Shown piece after piece: positions 1-10,700 of a DNA stretch of 64,000 nucleotides. The position numbers were made by a program, and so were the translations under genes. Below the pieces are notes generated by a model. That model was not told where the DNA came from. It worked only from the letters and a program-made list of their open reading frames with translations, and did not search any database. The stretch is from UBA4416 sp964541155 (GTDB taxonomy: Bacteria > Bacteroidota > Bacteroidia > B-17B0 > Aurantibacillaceae), in the NCBI GenBank assembly GCA_964541155.1, contig CAZIPC010000004.1, positions 186,001 to 250,000 of the forward strand. Reading direction: 5' to 3'. Numbering within the stretch: position 1 is the stretch's first letter; every line of letters begins with the position of its first letter.

Positions 1-1026
1 TCTCTCGGGATGTGTATCTGTTATAAATACTTGTCCAAATTCATCACCACTTACTAAAGTAATTAATTTTTTAAATCGAGTTTCATCCAATTTATCATAT
101 ATGTCATCCAATAATAGCAATGGCTTAGTATGTTTTTTTTCTTTAATAAACTCAAACTGAGCTAATTTTAAAGCCAGTAAATAAGATTTTTGTTGACCTT
201 GAGAGGCGAATTTCTTTAAACTATTTCCCATTAATTTAAAGTCTAAATCATCGCGATGTGGACCAATACTTGTGTGATGTATGGTTCTGTCTTTTGATAA
301 ACTAGATAATAAAAGGGTTCTATAAGATAAATCTTTTATAGGGGTTTCGTAATGAAGACTAACGCTTTCATTACTACCGCTTATAAATAAATAATTTTTA
401 TTAAAAAGAGGTGTAAATTCCTCTAAAAATTGTTTTCTAGCATGAATAATTCCTTCACCAAAAATGATTAATTGTTCGTCCCAAATTTCTAGGTTTGAAC
501 TATCAAATGTTCGGCTTTCATAGAAATGTTTTAATAAAGTATTACGTTGTTGTAAAACATGATTATAGGAGATTAACTTTTCTAAATACACTTTATCGTA
601 TTGAGAAATAATACTATCCATAAATTTTCGTCTAACCTCACTTCCGTCCCATATTAACTCCATATCTGAAGGAGAAATCATAACTAGAGGATATAATCCA
701 ATATGTTCAGATAATCTTTCGTATTCTTTTTTATTGTGTTTAAATTGTTTTTTGTGTCCTTTTTTTACACCACAAAAAATTTCATGATTTTCTCCATTTT
801 TGTTAATCCAAGCTTGAATGGCAAAAAATGGTAAATCATGTTTAATATTTTGACTATCTATGGCATTAAAAAAACTTTTACAAAAAGAAATATAATAGAT
901 GGCATCTAATAAATTAGTTTTACCCATACCATTATTACCCACAAAGCAATTAATTTTTTTGCAAAAATCAATTTGTGCTTCATCATAATTTTTAAAATTT
1001 ATAAGTGATAATTTTTGTAAAATCAT
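1..1026 (-). CDS. recF: DNA replication and repair protein RecF (C-terminus cut by window edge)
   Basis: RecF is an ABC-type ATPase that binds gapped DNA and helps RecO and RecR load RecA. The reading frame is open from the ATG at 1026 down to base 1 with no stop, giving 342 codons. RecF is usually about 360 residues, so only a short tail is missing. The start MILQKLSLINFKNY is typical, a Walker A motif GNNGMGKTN lies at residues 30-38, and a Walker B and signature region LLLLDDIYDKLDE is encoded near 60-120. The last visible residues, TDTHPER, match the usual end of the ATPase domain. The gene lies on the same strand as secDF, which is upstream and has its own terminator. Identification is secure. 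Confidence 0.96.
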   Translation of the reverse strand, partial: MILQKLSLINFKNYDEAQIDFCKKINCFVGNNGMGKTNLLDAIYYISFCKSFFNAIDSQNIKHDLPFFAIQAWINKNGENHEIFCGVKKGHKKQFKHNKKEYERLSEHIGLYPLVMISPSDMELIWDGSEVRRKFMDSIISQYDKVYLEKLISYNHVLQQRNTLLKHFYESRTFDSSNLEIWDEQLIIFGEGIIHARKQFLEEFTPLFNKNYLFISGSNESVSLHYETPIKDLSYRTLLLSSLSKDRTIHHTSIGPHRDDLDFKLMGNSLKKFASQGQQKSYLLALKLAQFEFIKEKKHTKPLLLLDDIYDKLDETRFKKLITLVSGDEFGQVFITDTHPER

Positions 1027-1091
1027 TTCAGTTTAAAGGTACGAATGAAATTCTAAAAATAATGCTAACCACTAATTAATTTGTTTTATAT

Positions 1092-1130
1092 AAAAAATGC
1101 CCCAACTATTAAGAAGGGGCATTTCATTTT
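1092..1130 (-). terminator. Rho-independent terminator of secDF
   Basis: A perfect 9-bp stem (AAATGCCCC at 1095-1103 with GGGGCATTT at 1116-1124) has a 12-nt loop. On the minus strand it is followed by a T-rich run. It lies directly after the secDF stop codon and before recF. Confidence 0.85.
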
Positions 1131-1145
1131 TAATACAAATTATGT

Positions 1146-4100
1146 TTAGTGTTTCTTTTTGTCAAAATCAACAACAATTGGAGTAGATATACATAAAGAA
1201 GAATATGTACCAATAATACGTCCAATTAATAAAGCAAAGATAAATCCACGAATGCTTTCTCCACCAAAAATAAAGATAACTAATAATACAAAGAATACAG
1301 TTAAGGATGTTAAGATAGTACGGCTTAATGTACTGTTTAAGGCATAGTTAATTAATGTATTACGTTCTTCGTTAGTAGCATCTGCATTTACATGCTCTGC
1401 TAAACGCTCACGAATACGGTCAAATACAACTACTGTTTCCGTCATGGTATATCCCATAACTGTTAAAATAGCGGCAATAAAATCTTGCCCAATTTCAAGT
1501 GAGAAAGGAACAATGCCATCTAAAATTGTATAAAATGATAATACCATTAACACATCGTGGAATAAGGCAACAACTGCTCCTAAACCATATTGCCATTTTT
1601 TAAATCGAACAACAATGTAAATAAACATTACTAAGCAAGAGAATAAGATAGCAGCATAAGCACCATATAAAATATCTGTTGCTATTGTTGGCCCTACTTT
1701 TTGCTGACTCACTAATTCATGTTTTACATTTAATGTATTTAATCCTTCATTTAAAGCTGTTTCAACTTCTGTATCTACAGTAGGAGAGTTGTCTGATACT
1801 CGGTAAGAAGTTGTAATTTTCATTTGATTGTTTCCACCAACAGTTTTAACTTCTAACGACGCATCTTTAAATGCTGATTTTAAAGATTGTTTTACGTCTT
1901 CTGTATTCATTTCTTTTTCAAAACGAACTTGATATGTACGCCCTCCTTTAAAATCAACACCTAATTTTAGTCCGCCATGAGCAAAATACATAATTGCACC
2001 TAATACAATAATAATTGATGAAATAGTATAATAGATTTTTCTACGACCAACAAAATTAAATGCTACATTTTTAAATGCATTTCTAGTTGCTGAATTATCA
2101 AACGGAATTTCCATTTTACGAGATAACATCCCTTCAAAAATTACGCGAGTAATTAATATTGCAGAGAATAAAGATGCTCCTATACCAATTAATAGAGTAG
2201 TGGCAAAACCTTGAACAGGTCCTGAACCAAATACCATTAAAATAATAGCTAAAATTGCTAATGTAACGTTTGAGTCAATAATAGAACTCATGGCATGTTT
2301 AAAGCCCTCTTTAATAGCGTGAGCAGCATTTTTACCATGTGCTAATTCTTCACGTATACGTTCAAAAATTAAGATGTTAGCATCTACTGCTAAACCAATT
2401 GTTAACACTATACCTGCAATACCAGGTAAAGTTAAAACAGCATTCATAGAAGCTAGGATTCCCATTATAAAGAACATGTTTGCTATTAGTGCAATATTTG
2501 CTACCATACCAGCTTTATTGTAATACATGTACATAAATACTAAAATGACTAATAACGCAATTACAGTACTCATTAATCCAGAATCAATTGCCTCCTGGCC
2601 TAATGTAGGACCAACAACACTTTCTTCAACAATACGAGCAGGAGCGGGTAATTTACCAGCACTTAAAACAGCTGCTAATGTATTAGCTTCTTCAACAGTA
2701 AAATTTCCTGTAATTTGAGATTTACCGCCTTTAATTTCTCCATTAACTGTTGGAGCTGAATAAACCATATTATCCATTACTACAGCAATTGAACGACCTT
2801 TTTTATCTCCTTGAGGTGAGTTATCACGTGTTAATTTTGCCCATTTGGTAGCTGCTTCACCAGTCATTGTCATGCTAATATATGGATGTCCTCCGCTTTG
2901 AGCATCAAAATCTGGACGCGCATCAGTGATAATATCTCCATACATAGCAGCTTTACCGCTTCTGTCAGTAACTTTAATAGCATATAATTCATAGTAAACA
3001 CCAACAATTTCACCAGATTCGTTTTTAACCTCCTCAGGTTTTGAACCCCACATGAATTTTAATTTGTTTGGTAAATATGATTTTAATGCTGGATTTTTTA
3101 ATAAAGCATTTGCTTTAGCGGTATCTTCTTTACTATAAGCACGAGCAATTACTGGTCCTGGTAAAAATTGCTCAGGTTGTTGTGTTTGTTGATTAAAGGA
3201 TACATTTGCTTTTAAAGGACATGGTACATTTCCAACATAAATTAACGGAAAACGCATGTTAAATGAGTCTAAAGACGTAGGAACAGCAGTAGATGTTTTA
3301 ACTGAAGCAACAGTTGCTGTATCAATTTTTGCTTTTGCTGTATCTGATTTTGCTGGAGTAACCGCAACTTTTGTTGTATCAGAAGATTTTGACGTAGTAT
3401 CGTTTTTAGTGCTAAAATTAGGATATAAGGCTTTTGATAATTTATCGTTAGCGCCAATTAATAGATTTCCTAATTCAGTGTTATCATAAGTTTCCCAAAA
3501 CTCTAAGTTTGCAGTTCCTTGTAGTAATTCACGAACTCTTTCTTTATCTTTTACCCCTGGCAATTCAACTAAAATACGACCGCTATTTCCTAATTTTTGG
3601 ATATTTGGTTGAGCAACTCCAAAACGATCGATACGAGAGCGGAATGTTTTCTCAGAGTTTGAAATAGATTCTTCTACTTTAGTACGAATAAATTTAATAA
3701 CTTCTTCATTTGACGCATTATAGGCAATTTTTCCTTTTAATTCAATAGTTTGAAATAAGGGTGCTAATTGACCTGTTGGTGCATTTGCTTTATACTTTTT
3801 TTCAAATAATGTTAAGAAATCGTCATTATTTCCAACTCCCATACTAGCTTGTGCATCTTTAATAGATTGATTAAAAGCAGCATCTGGATTATTGTTAGAT
3901 AAATTTTTAACGATATCAGCTACCGAAATTTCTAAAGTTACATTCATACCGCCACGTAAATCTAATCCTAAGTTTATTTCACGTTTTTTACATTCTTCGT
4001 ATGTATAACTTGCAAAAATTAAATTGTAAACAGGCTGATTCTTAACAGAATCTAAATATCTATCAACTAATTTTTCTTTTAAAGAATCTACATAAAATAG

Positions 4101-4289
4101 CTCTTTAGTAGCGTCTCCGTTTGCGTATTTCTTAGCATTTGCTTGAACTCCAGCAGAACTAGAAATTCCTTCAGCGTATTCTTTAGCTTCTGTTTCTACT
4201 CCACGAGTAATCCAAGTGAATGATAAATAAAAAATACAAGAAAGCGCTAAAAGTATAGCGAAAATTTTAATGGCACCTTTGTTTTGCAT
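1146..4289 (-). CDS. secDF: Protein translocase subunit SecDF (fused SecD and SecF)
   Basis: SecD and SecF are inner-membrane partners of SecYEG that use proton flow to pull proteins across the membrane. Here both are in one 1047-residue chain, the arrangement usual in Bacteroidota. The SecD half has LGLDLRGGMNVTLEIS near residue 107 and the transmembrane motif GLAVDANILIFERIREE. The SecF half has LGVDFKGGRTYQVRF near residue 777 and TMTETVVVFDRIRERL. About six hydrophobic segments follow each periplasmic part. A low-complexity Ser/Thr/Lys/Ala-rich insert sits near residues 293-340 in the first periplasmic domain and is probably a flexible linker. The gene is monocistronic, with a promoter box at 4323-4330 and its own terminator. 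Confidence 0.97.
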   Translation of the reverse strand: MQNKGAIKIFAILLALSCIFYLSFTWITRGVETEAKEYAEGISSSAGVQANAKKYANGDATKELFYVDSLKEKLVDRYLDSVKNQPVYNLIFASYTYEECKKREINLGLDLRGGMNVTLEISVADIVKNLSNNNPDAAFNQSIKDAQASMGVGNNDDFLTLFEKKYKANAPTGQLAPLFQTIELKGKIAYNASNEEVIKFIRTKVEESISNSEKTFRSRIDRFGVAQPNIQKLGNSGRILVELPGVKDKERVRELLQGTANLEFWETYDNTELGNLLIGANDKLSKALYPNFSTKNDTTSKSSDTTKVAVTPAKSDTAKAKIDTATVASVKTSTAVPTSLDSFNMRFPLIYVGNVPCPLKANVSFNQQTQQPEQFLPGPVIARAYSKEDTAKANALLKNPALKSYLPNKLKFMWGSKPEEVKNESGEIVGVYYELYAIKVTDRSGKAAMYGDIITDARPDFDAQSGGHPYISMTMTGEAATKWAKLTRDNSPQGDKKGRSIAVVMDNMVYSAPTVNGEIKGGKSQITGNFTVEEANTLAAVLSAGKLPAPARIVEESVVGPTLGQEAIDSGLMSTVIALLVILVFMYMYYNKAGMVANIALIANMFFIMGILASMNAVLTLPGIAGIVLTIGLAVDANILIFERIREELAHGKNAAHAIKEGFKHAMSSIIDSNVTLAILAIILMVFGSGPVQGFATTLLIGIGASLFSAILITRVIFEGMLSRKMEIPFDNSATRNAFKNVAFNFVGRRKIYYTISSIIIVLGAIMYFAHGGLKLGVDFKGGRTYQVRFEKEMNTEDVKQSLKSAFKDASLEVKTVGGNNQMKITTSYRVSDNSPTVDTEVETALNEGLNTLNVKHELVSQQKVGPTIATDILYGAYAAILFSCLVMFIYIVVRFKKWQYGLGAVVALFHDVLMVLSFYTILDGIVPFSLEIGQDFIAAILTVMGYTMTETVVVFDRIRERLAEHVNADATNEERNTLINYALNSTLSRTILTSLTVFFVLLVIFIFGGESIRGFIFALLIGRIIGTYSSLCISTPIVVDFDKKKH

Positions 4290-4322
4290 AAATCGGTATT
4301 ATTTCTAAATAAATTAAGGTTG

Positions 4323-4330
4323 CAAATATA
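4323..4330 (-). promoter_or_regulatory. Promoter -7 element for secDF
   Basis: TATATTTG on the minus strand matches the Bacteroidota -7 consensus TAnnTTTG. The expected transcription start is about 5 nt further on, giving a leader of roughly 29 nt before the secDF ATG. Confidence 0.7.
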
Positions 4331-4406
4331 GTTTTATCGCTTATATAAAGCAAATTAATTTAGTGCTGAAAATTAAGTAGTTAGCATTTTTATGCTTAAT
4401 AATTTG

Positions 4407-4414
4407 TATTTTTG
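4407..4414 (+). promoter_or_regulatory. Promoter -7 element for the FG-GAP gene
   Basis: TATTTTTG fits TAnnTTTG and ends 8 nt before the ATG at 4423, so the transcript would have an extremely short leader. Confidence 0.55.
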
Positions 4415-4422
4415 CTATTTAT

Positions 4423-6654
4423 ATGGCGCGTATACCTTTTTTAGTGATTTTTTTGTCTTTTTTTTACTTTTTAAAGTCTCAAACGGCAGTTTATAGAGAT
4501 ACAATTGAGGTTTATGAGTCTAATGTTAAACTTCGTATGCCTTGGGCGGGAGGTATTAATTTTAGTTCATTTACACAAATTGATTTAAATAATGATGGCA
4601 AAAAAGATGTTGTTGCCTTCGATAAAATTTGTGGTTCTGGTGGTAGATTAAGAGCCTTTTTAAATACTGGAGGAGTAGGAGAGGCTAAGTATTTACATGC
4701 CTTTAATTATCAAAATAAATTCCCTAATGTTACTGATTGGGCTTTGTTTTTTGATTATAATAATGATGGTAAGTCAGATATTTTTACATATACAACAGGT
4801 GGTATTAAAGTTTTTAAAAATATTTCTGTAGGACAAAATTTAAATTTTATTCTTGAAAAATCTCTTTTAATGAGTAATTACAATCCTTCGGGAACACCAA
4901 GTATATCAAATTTATATTGTAATTCGGTTGCGATTCCTGGTATTGCAGATATTGATCAGGATGGTGATTTAGATATTTTAAGTTTTTCTGTATTTGGTGT
5001 AAAAATAGAATACCATAAAAATATGAGCCAAGAGTTATTCGGCAATTCAGATAGTTTAATATTTAATATGGTAGACGATTGTTGGGGGGACATTAAAGAA
5101 AATAATTGTCAAGTTGATATGAATGAATGTCCATTTATGAAAATGTACTCGTCTGTTATACAAGATAGTTTAAATAAACCTTTGCATTCTGGTTCTTGCA
5201 TTATGTGCTTTGATAGAGACGGTGATGGCGATCAAGAATTAATAATGGGAGATATTTCTTGCAGTAATATTTTTTATGTTGATAATCAAGGCACTAATTC
5301 AAATGCTCATATAGGAGACACTACCATATTGTATCCTAATTATCCAAATAAAGCCAGTACTACGATTATTAAATTAAATTCTTTTCCGTGTACTTATAAT
5401 TTAGATATCGATAATGATGGATTTAAAGATTTAATTGCTAGTCCAAATGCCATAGCAGGTTCCGAAAATTATAAAAGTGTTTGGTATTATAAAAATGCTT
5501 CGGTTACACCAACTGTTAATTTTGTTTTTCAGAAAAATAATTTTTTACAAGAAGATATGATGGAATTTGGAGAAGGGGCTTATCCTGTATTATTTGATGC
5601 AGACAGTGATGGCAAAATGGATTTAATAATTGGTAATTTAGGTTATTATACTGGAGGAATTAACAAATCTAAACTTGCATTTTACAAAAATATAGGTACT
5701 ACAACGGTTCCTTCTTTTTCTTTAATAACAAGAGATTATCAATTATTATCAAATTATAACATATATTCAATGGCTCCTACTTTTGGAGATTTAGATAATG
5801 ATGGAGATAAAGACCTAATAATAGGTGATAATAATGGACAATTACATTATTTTGAAAATACTGCTCCTATTGGATCAGCTGCTCAATTCTCTAATCATGT
5901 TAGTTATTATCATGCAATAGATGTTGGTAATTTTGCGTATCCTCAGCTATTTGATGTAAATGCTGATGGAACTTTAGATTTAGTGATTGGTTCTTTAAAC
6001 GGAAAAATTAGTTATTACTCAAATATTGGTTCATCATCTGTTCCTGTATTTAGCTTACAATCTACTTTTTTTGGAAATGTAGATGTTCGTCAAATAGGTT
6101 GGACAACAGGGTATAGTTATCCGCACTTGTTTAAAGAACAAGGCGTAACTAAACTATTAGTTGGTAGTGAGCTTGGTAATTTATATTTATTTGATAATAT
6201 TGATGGTAATTTATCTGGTTCATTTAACCGAGTAGATACAGCATTATTTCAAATAAATGAAGGACCTCGTTGTGCCCCATTTTTTGAGGATATTACAAAC
6301 GATGGTAAGCGAGATTTATTTTTAGGTAATTATGCAGGAGGCCTAGCATTTTTTAATTCAACTAATAATAGTGGTGTTGGACTTAATGAAGAATTTATTG
6401 ACGAGCAACTGATTATATATCCTAATCCAGTGTCTGATAAATTTACAGTTTTAGTAAAAGGTAACTCTAATTTGGGTAATATGTCTGTAAGATGTTTTGA
6501 TGCACTAGGAAATGAAATAAATTTAGTAAGCACATATAATAAAATTAATGAATTTGATGTGTCTTTATTAAGTAAGGGTATTTATGTTATGACAATTCAA
6601 TTCAAAAATGCCTATGATATAAAATCTGTTGTTAAAAAAATCGTTGTTCAATAA
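4423..6654 (+). CDS. Secreted FG-GAP/VCBS repeat protein with type IX secretion sorting domain
   Basis: This 743-residue protein starts with a signal peptide (hydrophobic stretch after MARIPF, ending near KSQT). It carries about nine calcium-binding-like DxDxDG loops spread along the chain, for example DLNNDGKKDVVAFD, DIDQDGDLDILSF, DADSDGKMDLIIGN and DVNADGTLDLVIGS, which mark a beta-propeller of the FG-GAP/VCBS type. The last 80 residues begin with YPNPVSDKF and continue with a short beta-sandwich ending VVKKIVVQ. This is the type A C-terminal sorting domain recognised by the type IX secretion system. The protein is therefore expected outside the cell or on its surface. Its ligand is unknown. 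It stands alone between secDF and tRNA-Ser. Confidence 0.88.
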   Translation: MARIPFLVIFLSFFYFLKSQTAVYRDTIEVYESNVKLRMPWAGGINFSSFTQIDLNNDGKKDVVAFDKICGSGGRLRAFLNTGGVGEAKYLHAFNYQNKFPNVTDWALFFDYNNDGKSDIFTYTTGGIKVFKNISVGQNLNFILEKSLLMSNYNPSGTPSISNLYCNSVAIPGIADIDQDGDLDILSFSVFGVKIEYHKNMSQELFGNSDSLIFNMVDDCWGDIKENNCQVDMNECPFMKMYSSVIQDSLNKPLHSGSCIMCFDRDGDGDQELIMGDISCSNIFYVDNQGTNSNAHIGDTTILYPNYPNKASTTIIKLNSFPCTYNLDIDNDGFKDLIASPNAIAGSENYKSVWYYKNASVTPTVNFVFQKNNFLQEDMMEFGEGAYPVLFDADSDGKMDLIIGNLGYYTGGINKSKLAFYKNIGTTTVPSFSLITRDYQLLSNYNIYSMAPTFGDLDNDGDKDLIIGDNNGQLHYFENTAPIGSAAQFSNHVSYYHAIDVGNFAYPQLFDVNADGTLDLVIGSLNGKISYYSNIGSSSVPVFSLQSTFFGNVDVRQIGWTTGYSYPHLFKEQGVTKLLVGSELGNLYLFDNIDGNLSGSFNRVDTALFQINEGPRCAPFFEDITNDGKRDLFLGNYAGGLAFFNSTNNSGVGLNEEFIDEQLIIYPNPVSDKFTVLVKGNSNLGNMSVRCFDALGNEINLVSTYNKINEFDVSLLSKGIYVMTIQFKNAYDIKSVVKKIVVQ

Positions 6655-6740
6655 TAAGTTAATGAGTCATATTTAAGATAATTTATATAAAATTGATAAT
6701 TATTTTTTCACATTAAGTTTTAATAATTTAAAAATTTAAT

Positions 6741-6748
6741 TACATTTG
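6741..6748 (+). promoter_or_regulatory. Promoter -7 element for tRNA-Ser
   Basis: TACATTTG (TAnnTTTG) lies 24 nt before the first base of the mature tRNA, a normal distance for a short 5' leader removed by RNase P. Confidence 0.7.
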
Positions 6749-6772
6749 CATTCTCTATTTAAATATAGAGTT

Positions 6773-6862
6773 GGAGAGATGCCTGAGAGGCCGAAAGGAC
6801 ATGTTTGCTAAACATGCGTACGGGTAACCGTACCGAGGGTTCGAATCCCTCTTTCTCCGCCA
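6773..6862 (+). tRNA. tRNA-Ser (anticodon GCT)
   Basis: The 90-nt cloverleaf includes an encoded CCA. The acceptor stem GGAGAGA pairs with TTTCTCC (one G-T pair). The anticodon loop TTGCTAA carries GCT, which reads AGC and AGU serine codons. A long variable arm (GTACGG, loop GTAA, CCGTAC) is typical of class II serine tRNAs. The T arm is GAGGG-TTCGAAT-CCCTC and the discriminator base is G, as expected for serine. Confidence 0.97.
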
Positions 6863-6865
6863 AAC

Positions 6866-6902
6866 AAAAAAGCGTATGATTTTTTAATCATACGCTTTTT
6901 TG
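6866..6902 (+). terminator. Rho-independent terminator after tRNA-Ser
   Basis: A perfect inverted repeat (AAAAAAGCGTATGATT then AATCATACGCTTTTTT) ends in a T run 4 nt after the tRNA CCA. Its symmetry would also allow weak termination from the other strand. Confidence 0.9.
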
Positions 6903-7009
6903 TTGATATAAATTCAAAATAGTTACATCGAATATTTTAATACATGGAATAATTTAATTTTTTTTATTTTAGATTGCATAAAGTAAAATTTAAAATTAAT
7001 GAGAGCGTA

Positions 7010-7759
7010 TTATTCAAATTTTTTCAATTCAATGTGTTGCCCGTCAAACTCAGCATATGTACAATAATTTATCCACTCTCCAAGGTTAATATAACGAGAG
7101 TTATTATTTATTTTTAAATCTAGTGGTAAATGACGGTGACCAAAAACAAAAAAATTGATAGATTCTTTTTTTAAATAATCTTTACAAAAAGACATCAACC
7201 ATTCATTATCATTTCCTAAAAATTCTTTATCTGAATCTCCTGTATTTATTCTGCTTCTTTTACTAGAACGACGAGCTATCCAAAATCCTATATTTGGATG
7301 CAGCATGTTGAAACACCAAATTAAAAATGAATTTGTAAAACATTTTTTTAAAAATTTATACCACTTGTCTCCAGGTCCTAAGCCATCACCGTGTCCAATA
7401 AAAAAAGTTTTATTATTGTATGTTTTTATTATTGGTTGGTGATTTACAGATACTCCTAATTCTTGATTAAAATAGTCGCGCATCCATAAATCGTGATTAC
7501 CTGTAAAAAAATGAACTAAGATTCCGTTATCAGTTAATTCTGCAATTTTGCCCAATAATCGTGTTTGCCCTTTAGGAATGGTATATTTATACTCCCACCA
7601 AAAGTCAAAAATATCTCCTACTAAATATATTTCTGACGCATCGTGTTTAATAGTTTCTAACCAACGTACAATTTTTTTTTCTCGCTCTAAACTAATTTCA
7701 AAGGTGGGCACACCTAAGTGAAAATCAGAAGCGAAATATATTTTTTTACCATTTTGCAT
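7010..7759 (-). CDS. lpxH: UDP-2,3-diacylglucosamine diphosphatase LpxH
   Basis: LpxH removes UMP from UDP-2,3-diacylglucosamine to give lipid X in lipid A synthesis, acting at the inner face of the cytoplasmic membrane. The 249-residue protein has the metallophosphoesterase metal ligands in order: D12 and H14 in ASDFHLG, D49 in VGDIFDFWW, N88 and H89 in TGNHDLW, then FIGHGDGLGPGDKWYK and VFGHRHLP. The FDFWWEYK and arginine-rich RRSSKRSR stretches are typical of LpxH rather than other phosphoesterases. Its start overlaps the stop of the upstream M1 peptidase gene by one base, so the two are probably co-transcribed and translationally coupled. Confidence 0.92.
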   Translation of the reverse strand: MQNGKKIYFASDFHLGVPTFEISLEREKKIVRWLETIKHDASEIYLVGDIFDFWWEYKYTIPKGQTRLLGKIAELTDNGILVHFFTGNHDLWMRDYFNQELGVSVNHQPIIKTYNNKTFFIGHGDGLGPGDKWYKFLKKCFTNSFLIWCFNMLHPNIGFWIARRSSKRSRINTGDSDKEFLGNDNEWLMSFCKDYLKKESINFFVFGHRHLPLDLKINNNSRYINLGEWINYCTYAEFDGQHIELKKFE

Positions 7760-10700
7760 TACAAAAAGTTATTTGTTATAAAATTACGTGGGTTAATATG
7801 ATGCAAATTTAATGTAAATCGAATAGTATCAAAAAAACCTTTATGATTTGTAGTTAAATCTGTTTTAATTTCTTTACTATAGATAATAGGAATATATATA
7901 TCTATAATGTTTTTCCACAAGCAAATATCAATGCCTGTATTGTATAGAATACTATTTGTATATTTACTTGTATTAGTTTCACTAATTCCAAAATCACTGT
8001 ATAATTTTACAGGAAGTTTACTAATTTTTGGCGACTTAACATTTAAAGCAATTAATCCTTTTGAAGATTGGCCTACTGTAGTAGGAATTTTAAATGCACC
8101 ATCATTTTCAATAAATTGAGCAGCTGCAACACCTTGAGTTTCATTTCTGCCAATATAATTGTAATCAAATAAATAGTCGTGATAACCACTAAAACCACTC
8201 ATTCTAAAAAGATAAGGAGTTTTATCTGAAGTATTACCGTATATAAACACACCTGTAAATAGTCTAAAATCAAATGTTTTATTGTTTTTTAATGTTATAG
8301 CATAATTTAATGAAAAATTTGCTTTTCCAAATAGTTGATTGTGTTGAATATTTAAAGTGAAATCAAAAGGATTAATGGCTCTGGAGTTTTTAAAAGTATA
8401 ATAAACAGTATTAATTATACTTTTTTTATTAGTAATGTTAATAGACGATAAAGAAGAATTACTTAAGTTTATCTTATACTCTACAGAATCTGTAAATAAA
8501 TTTGTATTAGTATATCCAACATGTTGAATGATGTTGCTCTTTGGGTTTTGTTTTTTGATTTCGAAATCAAGATTGAACACCATTTTGTAATAGTTTAAAT
8601 TAAATGGTTTAAAGGCTGTATGATTGATTTCGTTAAACGAATTTGGATTTAAATAGTTATAAGCAAAGCTTTTACTTTTTGTGTTAAATGTAATTTGTTG
8701 AAATAAATGACTATGTGGTGTAAAATATCTATTTAACTCAAAAAAGCCAACTGGTGTTTTGCTACCAAAGGCATACATTGGAGCAAATGTAAACTCTGTT
8801 TTTTTTTGCAAAAAACTATAATTATAAAAAGCGCAACCTAATGTTAATTTGTTGTAGTGGTTATAATTTAAAATTGGAAAATAATTAATTTGATTATAGC
8901 GAGGATCATCTATTTTTCCAATAAAATTAAATTGAAACGGTTCTAATTTTTTAAATAACCCAGATGTTTTAATAGTATTGTTTTTTCTATTTATATCTAT
9001 TGTAGACTCATTGAAGTCTATTTTAAATTCATCAATATCTGATGCAGGAAACTCAAAAACACGTTTGCCTTTAAATCCATTATACCATACAGTGCCAATT
9101 AATTGGCCATTCTTAAATCCTGATAATGACAATGGCCCAGATAAATGAGTATTATTTTTTATTAGAATAGCATGGCTATTGTTTTCTAATTGTTTGTGTT
9201 TAAGTATTTCGTAATCTAATTTTTTATTGCTTTTAATAATATCATCAGTAAACCACGTTAAATCAGAGGTTAAATAATAATCTAAAGTTTTAAATAAATC
9301 GTCATAATTAGGATGTTTAAATTTCCATTGTTCATAATAAAACCGCATAGCATTATCAAAATTATTTTGATTGGAAAAATTCATTAAGTAATTAAAAGCT
9401 AAGGCAGATTTGCTATACACAATAGCACCATAATTGTAGTTTGTAAAATCAATGGCTTTTAAATGTATTGGCTGATCTGTGTTTTTTTTAGCGGCCAATA
9501 AATAAGACAATTCGTATTGTGCTTTGTGTTTAAGTTTATGTAATCCAAAAAAATGGAAAGAGCTATCTTTACCTATTAAGCTGGTTAATGTTAAGTTGGG
9601 ATATTTTTCTTTAAAATAACGCATTTCATAAAATGAATTAATCCCTTCATCCATAAAAGGAGCGTCCCTTTCGTTACTCCCTAAAATTCCATAAAACCAG
9701 TTATGTCCAACTTCATGCACGATAGTAGTTTCTAAATTAAATAAATTTCCACTTTCGCCTACAATAGTAATGTTTGGATATTCCATTCCTCCACCAGCGC
9801 TTATGGTACCATCAATAGCAGTGATATGATTATACGGATAATTTCCAATTTGTTTTGAATAAAAAAAAGCCGCATCATTAATGTATTTAATAGATTTACT
9901 CCATAATTCAGCTTCGTGATTAGTAAAAAAAGCCCATGTAGTTACTTTGTGTTTAGAGTCGGGTAATTGAATTTCGCCTTTTAAAACATGAAATCGCTTG
10001 TCGGCAAACCAAGCAAAATCATGAACTCTATACTGTTTAAATTCTATTGTTTTAAATTCGGTACTTGATGGTGGAAAAGATAAATCAGAAGAATAATTTT
10101 TAAGATTTATCATCTTTTGTGTTGAGTCAGCTTTTGATAAAAGCCATAATTCTTCATCTGTTTCATCAATTCTGTCGCCTGTAGCAGCTAAAACATAATT
10201 TTTCGGTAAAGTAATTTTTACATCATATGAGCCAAATTCACTATAAAACTCTCCTTGATTTAAGTAAGGCATAGGATGCCAGCCTGTATTGTCATATACA
10301 GCAGGCTTAGGGTACCATTGGGTAATAGCATATGCTTGACCAATATGACCTAAGCGAGAAAATTGAGCTGATGGTAATTTTACATGAAACGGGGTAGTGA
10401 TAGTAATTGTATCTCCAGCAATTAAAGGTGTGTTTAAAAAAAGTTTACAAATATCAATGTGTACCTTGTCAAATTCCCATTTAATAGATTTGTTATCTAC
10501 ATAAAAATCCAAACTATCAATGTATCCCAAATCATTTGCCTTCGCATAATACATTTTAGTATCCTTAAATTCTAACAATTGTTTTGCTAAAGCTGTTTTA
10601 TTGTTTTTATAGGCATTAGGCCATAAATGAAAGTAAAGAAAATGCAGTGTATCTTTAGATTTATTGATGTATTGAATACGTTCATTTGCAAACAATTCAT